Assembly (NCBI GenBank): GCA_947505055.1
Contig: CANNLO010000090.1
Span: 1-14,274 of the forward strand
Length of the DNA: 14,274 nt
From: Methylococcaceae bacterium
GTDB lineage: Bacteria > Pseudomonadota > Gammaproteobacteria > Methylococcales > Methylomonadaceae
Direction: 5' to 3'
The notes under the pieces are model-generated. The model was given only the letters and a program-made list of their open reading frames with translations, was not told where the DNA came from and made no database searches. A program made the translations under genes and the position numbers. Every line of letters begins with the position of its first letter. Within the stretch, counting starts at the first letter, position 1. This document shows, one piece after another, positions 12,870 to 14,274 of the stretch.

Positions 12870-13906
12870 AAATTTTTTATGGCGTACAAGGCACGGGTAA
12901 CGGTCATATAACTCGTGCGCGAGTGATGGCAAAAGAGCTTCTTGCCGCCGGAATTGATGTTACGTTTCAATTTACCGGACGTCCTGCCGACAAGTATTTT
13001 GACATGGAAATCTTTAAAGACTATCAAACACGAAATGGTCTGACTTTCCATACTGAAAATGGAAAAGTAAGCTACCTTAAAACCGCATTTGACGCCAAAC
13101 CATTGACTTTTATGAAAGATTTAAAGTCGCTTGATCTAAGCGGATATGATCTTGTCATTTGCGATTTTGAGCCGGTCACAGCCTGGGCCGCAAAAATGCA
13201 GAAAAAAAAGGTTTTAGGTATTGGCCATCAATATGCTTTTAATCATAAAATCCCCAGAGAGGGATCAGACCCTATTGCCAATCAGGTCATGAAATATTTT
13301 GCCCCTGCTGATGTAGGCGTCGGATTACACTGGCATCATTTTGGTCAAGCTATTCTGCCGCCAATTATTGACACACCTGAAACACCAAAAAATATCATTA
13401 AGAATAAGATCATTGTTTACCTTCCTTTTGAAGATCAAAATGATGTTATTAAATTATTATCCCCTTTTGAAAACTTTCAGTTTCATATTTATTCGCCGGA
13501 AATTGCTACTTCCAAATTTGCGCACATCACTTGCAATCCACTTTCCAGGGTAGGTTTCCAAAAAGATTTATATGATTGTGCAGGCATTATCAGCAACGCA
13601 GGTTTTGAACTGGCCAGTGAAGCCTTACAGCTGGGCAAAAAAATTCTGGCCAAGCCACTGCATTCCCAGATGGAACAGATTTCAAATGCTGCGGCCTTAA
13701 AACAATTAGGCTATGGCCACACCATGAATGATATGGATATAACTGTAATTGAACATTGGCTACATGATAACAACGCTGTTCATATTACTTACCCGAATAT
13801 TGCCAAAGTGCTTGTAGAATGGATACAAAACGGCATGCCTGAAATGGATGCCGACTTTATAGAAAATGTCTGGGATGGCGTTGATGTTTTACATATTGAA
13901 CAATAG
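12866..13906 (+). CDS. MJ1255/VC2487-family glycosyltransferase
   Basis: This 346-residue protein has the two-domain GT-B layout of MurG-like transferases. The N-terminal glycine-rich loop GTGNGHITRA (9-18) with RARVMAKEL is typical of the MJ1255/VC2487 family. The C-terminal nucleotide-sugar region contains ISNAGFELASEAL (242-254) and KPLHSQMEQISNA (263-275), comparable to the donor-binding glycine/glutamine motifs of this fold. There is no signal peptide or membrane span; it is expected in the cytoplasm or on the inner leaflet of the membrane. It starts within the PAP2 stop (ATGA), so it is translationally coupled to a lipid phosphatase. A lipid or polyprenyl acceptor is therefore likely by inference. 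Sugar donor and acceptor are unknown. Confidence 0.87.
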   Translation: MKIFYGVQGTGNGHITRARVMAKELLAAGIDVTFQFTGRPADKYFDMEIFKDYQTRNGLTFHTENGKVSYLKTAFDAKPLTFMKDLKSLDLSGYDLVICDFEPVTAWAAKMQKKKVLGIGHQYAFNHKIPREGSDPIANQVMKYFAPADVGVGLHWHHFGQAILPPIIDTPETPKNIIKNKIIVYLPFEDQNDVIKLLSPFENFQFHIYSPEIATSKFAHITCNPLSRVGFQKDLYDCAGIISNAGFELASEALQLGKKILAKPLHSQMEQISNAAALKQLGYGHTMNDMDITVIEHWLHDNNAVHITYPNIAKVLVEWIQNGMPEMDADFIENVWDGVDVLHIEQ

Positions 13907-13932
13907 TCCTTTAAGTTTGAAATAAGCAAAAC

Positions 13933-13989
13933 CTCAGCCGGGCAAAAGTTATACCGGCTTCTTAGCCCGCCTCCTCTTGCCAAGCTGAG
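13933..13989. terminator. Structured region after the glycosyltransferase, possible weak terminator
   Basis: AGCCGG (13936-13941) and CCGGCT (13954-13959) form a 6-bp GC-rich stem with a 12-nt loop, followed by TCTT. Competing pairings exist: CGGGC (13939-13943) with GCCCG (13965-13969), and CTCAGC (13933-13938) with GCTGAG (13984-13989). The short T-run makes it a weak intrinsic terminator. The remaining bases to 14087 hold no gene I can support. Confidence 0.35.
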
Positions 13990-14087
13990 ACACCGTTTTC
14001 CAAGGTTAATAGCGAAGTATAAGCCCGCTACGTCTCCCAATCTGATATTATAAACAATCTTCTTGATATATTTAGCAGTAACAATTC

Positions 14088-14274
14088 ATGGATGAAATCT
14101 TAACCATTAATCAAACCTATTATGGGCTGACTAACACGATCGGCAATGTGTTTGAATTGGTTAGAGCGTTAAATCTCTGGTATAAAAAACATCCTGAGCA
14201 TAACTTTCTTCATCCTTGCGTTATTGATAGCAAGGCAGCTCTTGTTTGCCAACGCAATTTAAGCCAGATTGACG
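14088..14274 (+). CDS. Unidentified protein, N-terminal part (runs off the window)
   Basis: An open frame begins with ATG at 14088 (MDEILTINQTYYGLTNTIGN...) and stays open for 62 codons to the window edge. I do not recognise it. It begins soluble, with no signal peptide, contains two cysteines (CVIDSKAALVC, about residues 47-57) and has normal-looking codon use. The ribosome site is weak (AGCAG about 12 nt upstream). It has the same strand as the glycosyltransferase but is 181 bp downstream, so it is probably a separate unit. The absence of stops over a region AT-rich like its surroundings makes a real gene more likely than not. Confidence 0.5.
   Translation, partial: MDEILTINQTYYGLTNTIGNVFELVRALNLWYKKHPEHNFLHPCVIDSKAALVCQRNLSQID

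Noticed and set aside
13789..14040. An 83-codon minus-strand frame across the end of the glycosyltransferase and the following spacer
   Set aside because: It overlaps conserved coding sequence, has no recognisable motif and no ribosome site that I can see.
1..14274. CRISPR array, tRNA or rRNA genes, IS ends, phage or toxin-antitoxin modules
   Set aside because: None of the expected signatures (regular repeats with spacers, cloverleaf sequences, transposase motifs) were found on reading the window.

Overview
This window carries a piece of a moderately AT-rich gammaproteobacterial chromosome. The protein flavour (a MutS tail, an SUF operon led by an Rrf2 regulator, RsmJ, an RlpA-like protein) fits Gammaproteobacteria. 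A methanotroph of the Methylococcales type is my guess from general resemblance and cannot be proved from the sequence. No CRISPR array, tRNA, rRNA, IS element or prophage gene is visible.

Left part (1-7847), iron-sulfur cluster assembly. After the last codons of mutS comes a near-textbook promoter whose -10 box lies inside an IscR-type palindrome. It drives an Rrf2-family SUF regulator (called sufR here), then sufB, sufC and sufD. A 470-bp break follows, holding a small gene on the opposite strand. Plus-strand genes then resume as sufS, a SufU-type partner, rsmJ and a Rieske ferredoxin. SufB, SufC and SufD should form the scaffold/ATPase complex. SufS supplies persulfide sulfur and SufU should accept it. 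The regulator probably senses cluster status and closes the loop by binding its own promoter. The regulator-sufB spacer is unusual: it holds two strong hairpins and a 28-codon open frame with a good ribosome binding site.

Middle part (7911-10276), mostly minus strand. It holds a DHH/DHHA1 phosphoesterase, a short secreted RlpA-like protein with a histidine-rich linker, and a P-type cation ATPase remnant. In the remnant only the N-terminal ~62 and C-terminal ~47 residues survive, in different frames, so most of the gene was deleted. A 49-residue single-span membrane protein lies on the plus strand next to it. The spacers here carry sizeable inverted repeats.

Right part (10390-14274), plus strand. 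There are two tightly coupled gene pairs: an M14 zinc carboxypeptidase-like protein overlapping an alpha/beta hydrolase, and a PAP2 membrane phosphatase overlapping an MJ1255/VC2487-family glycosyltransferase by ATGA. The second pair suggests glycosylation linked to a lipid or polyprenyl phosphate. The start of an unrecognised gene runs off the right edge.

I found no complete novel defence or mobile system. The most interesting leads are the sufR-sufB leader region, the antisense gene splitting the suf cluster, the decayed ATPase, the phased ACTTG array, and the two overlapping enzyme pairs.
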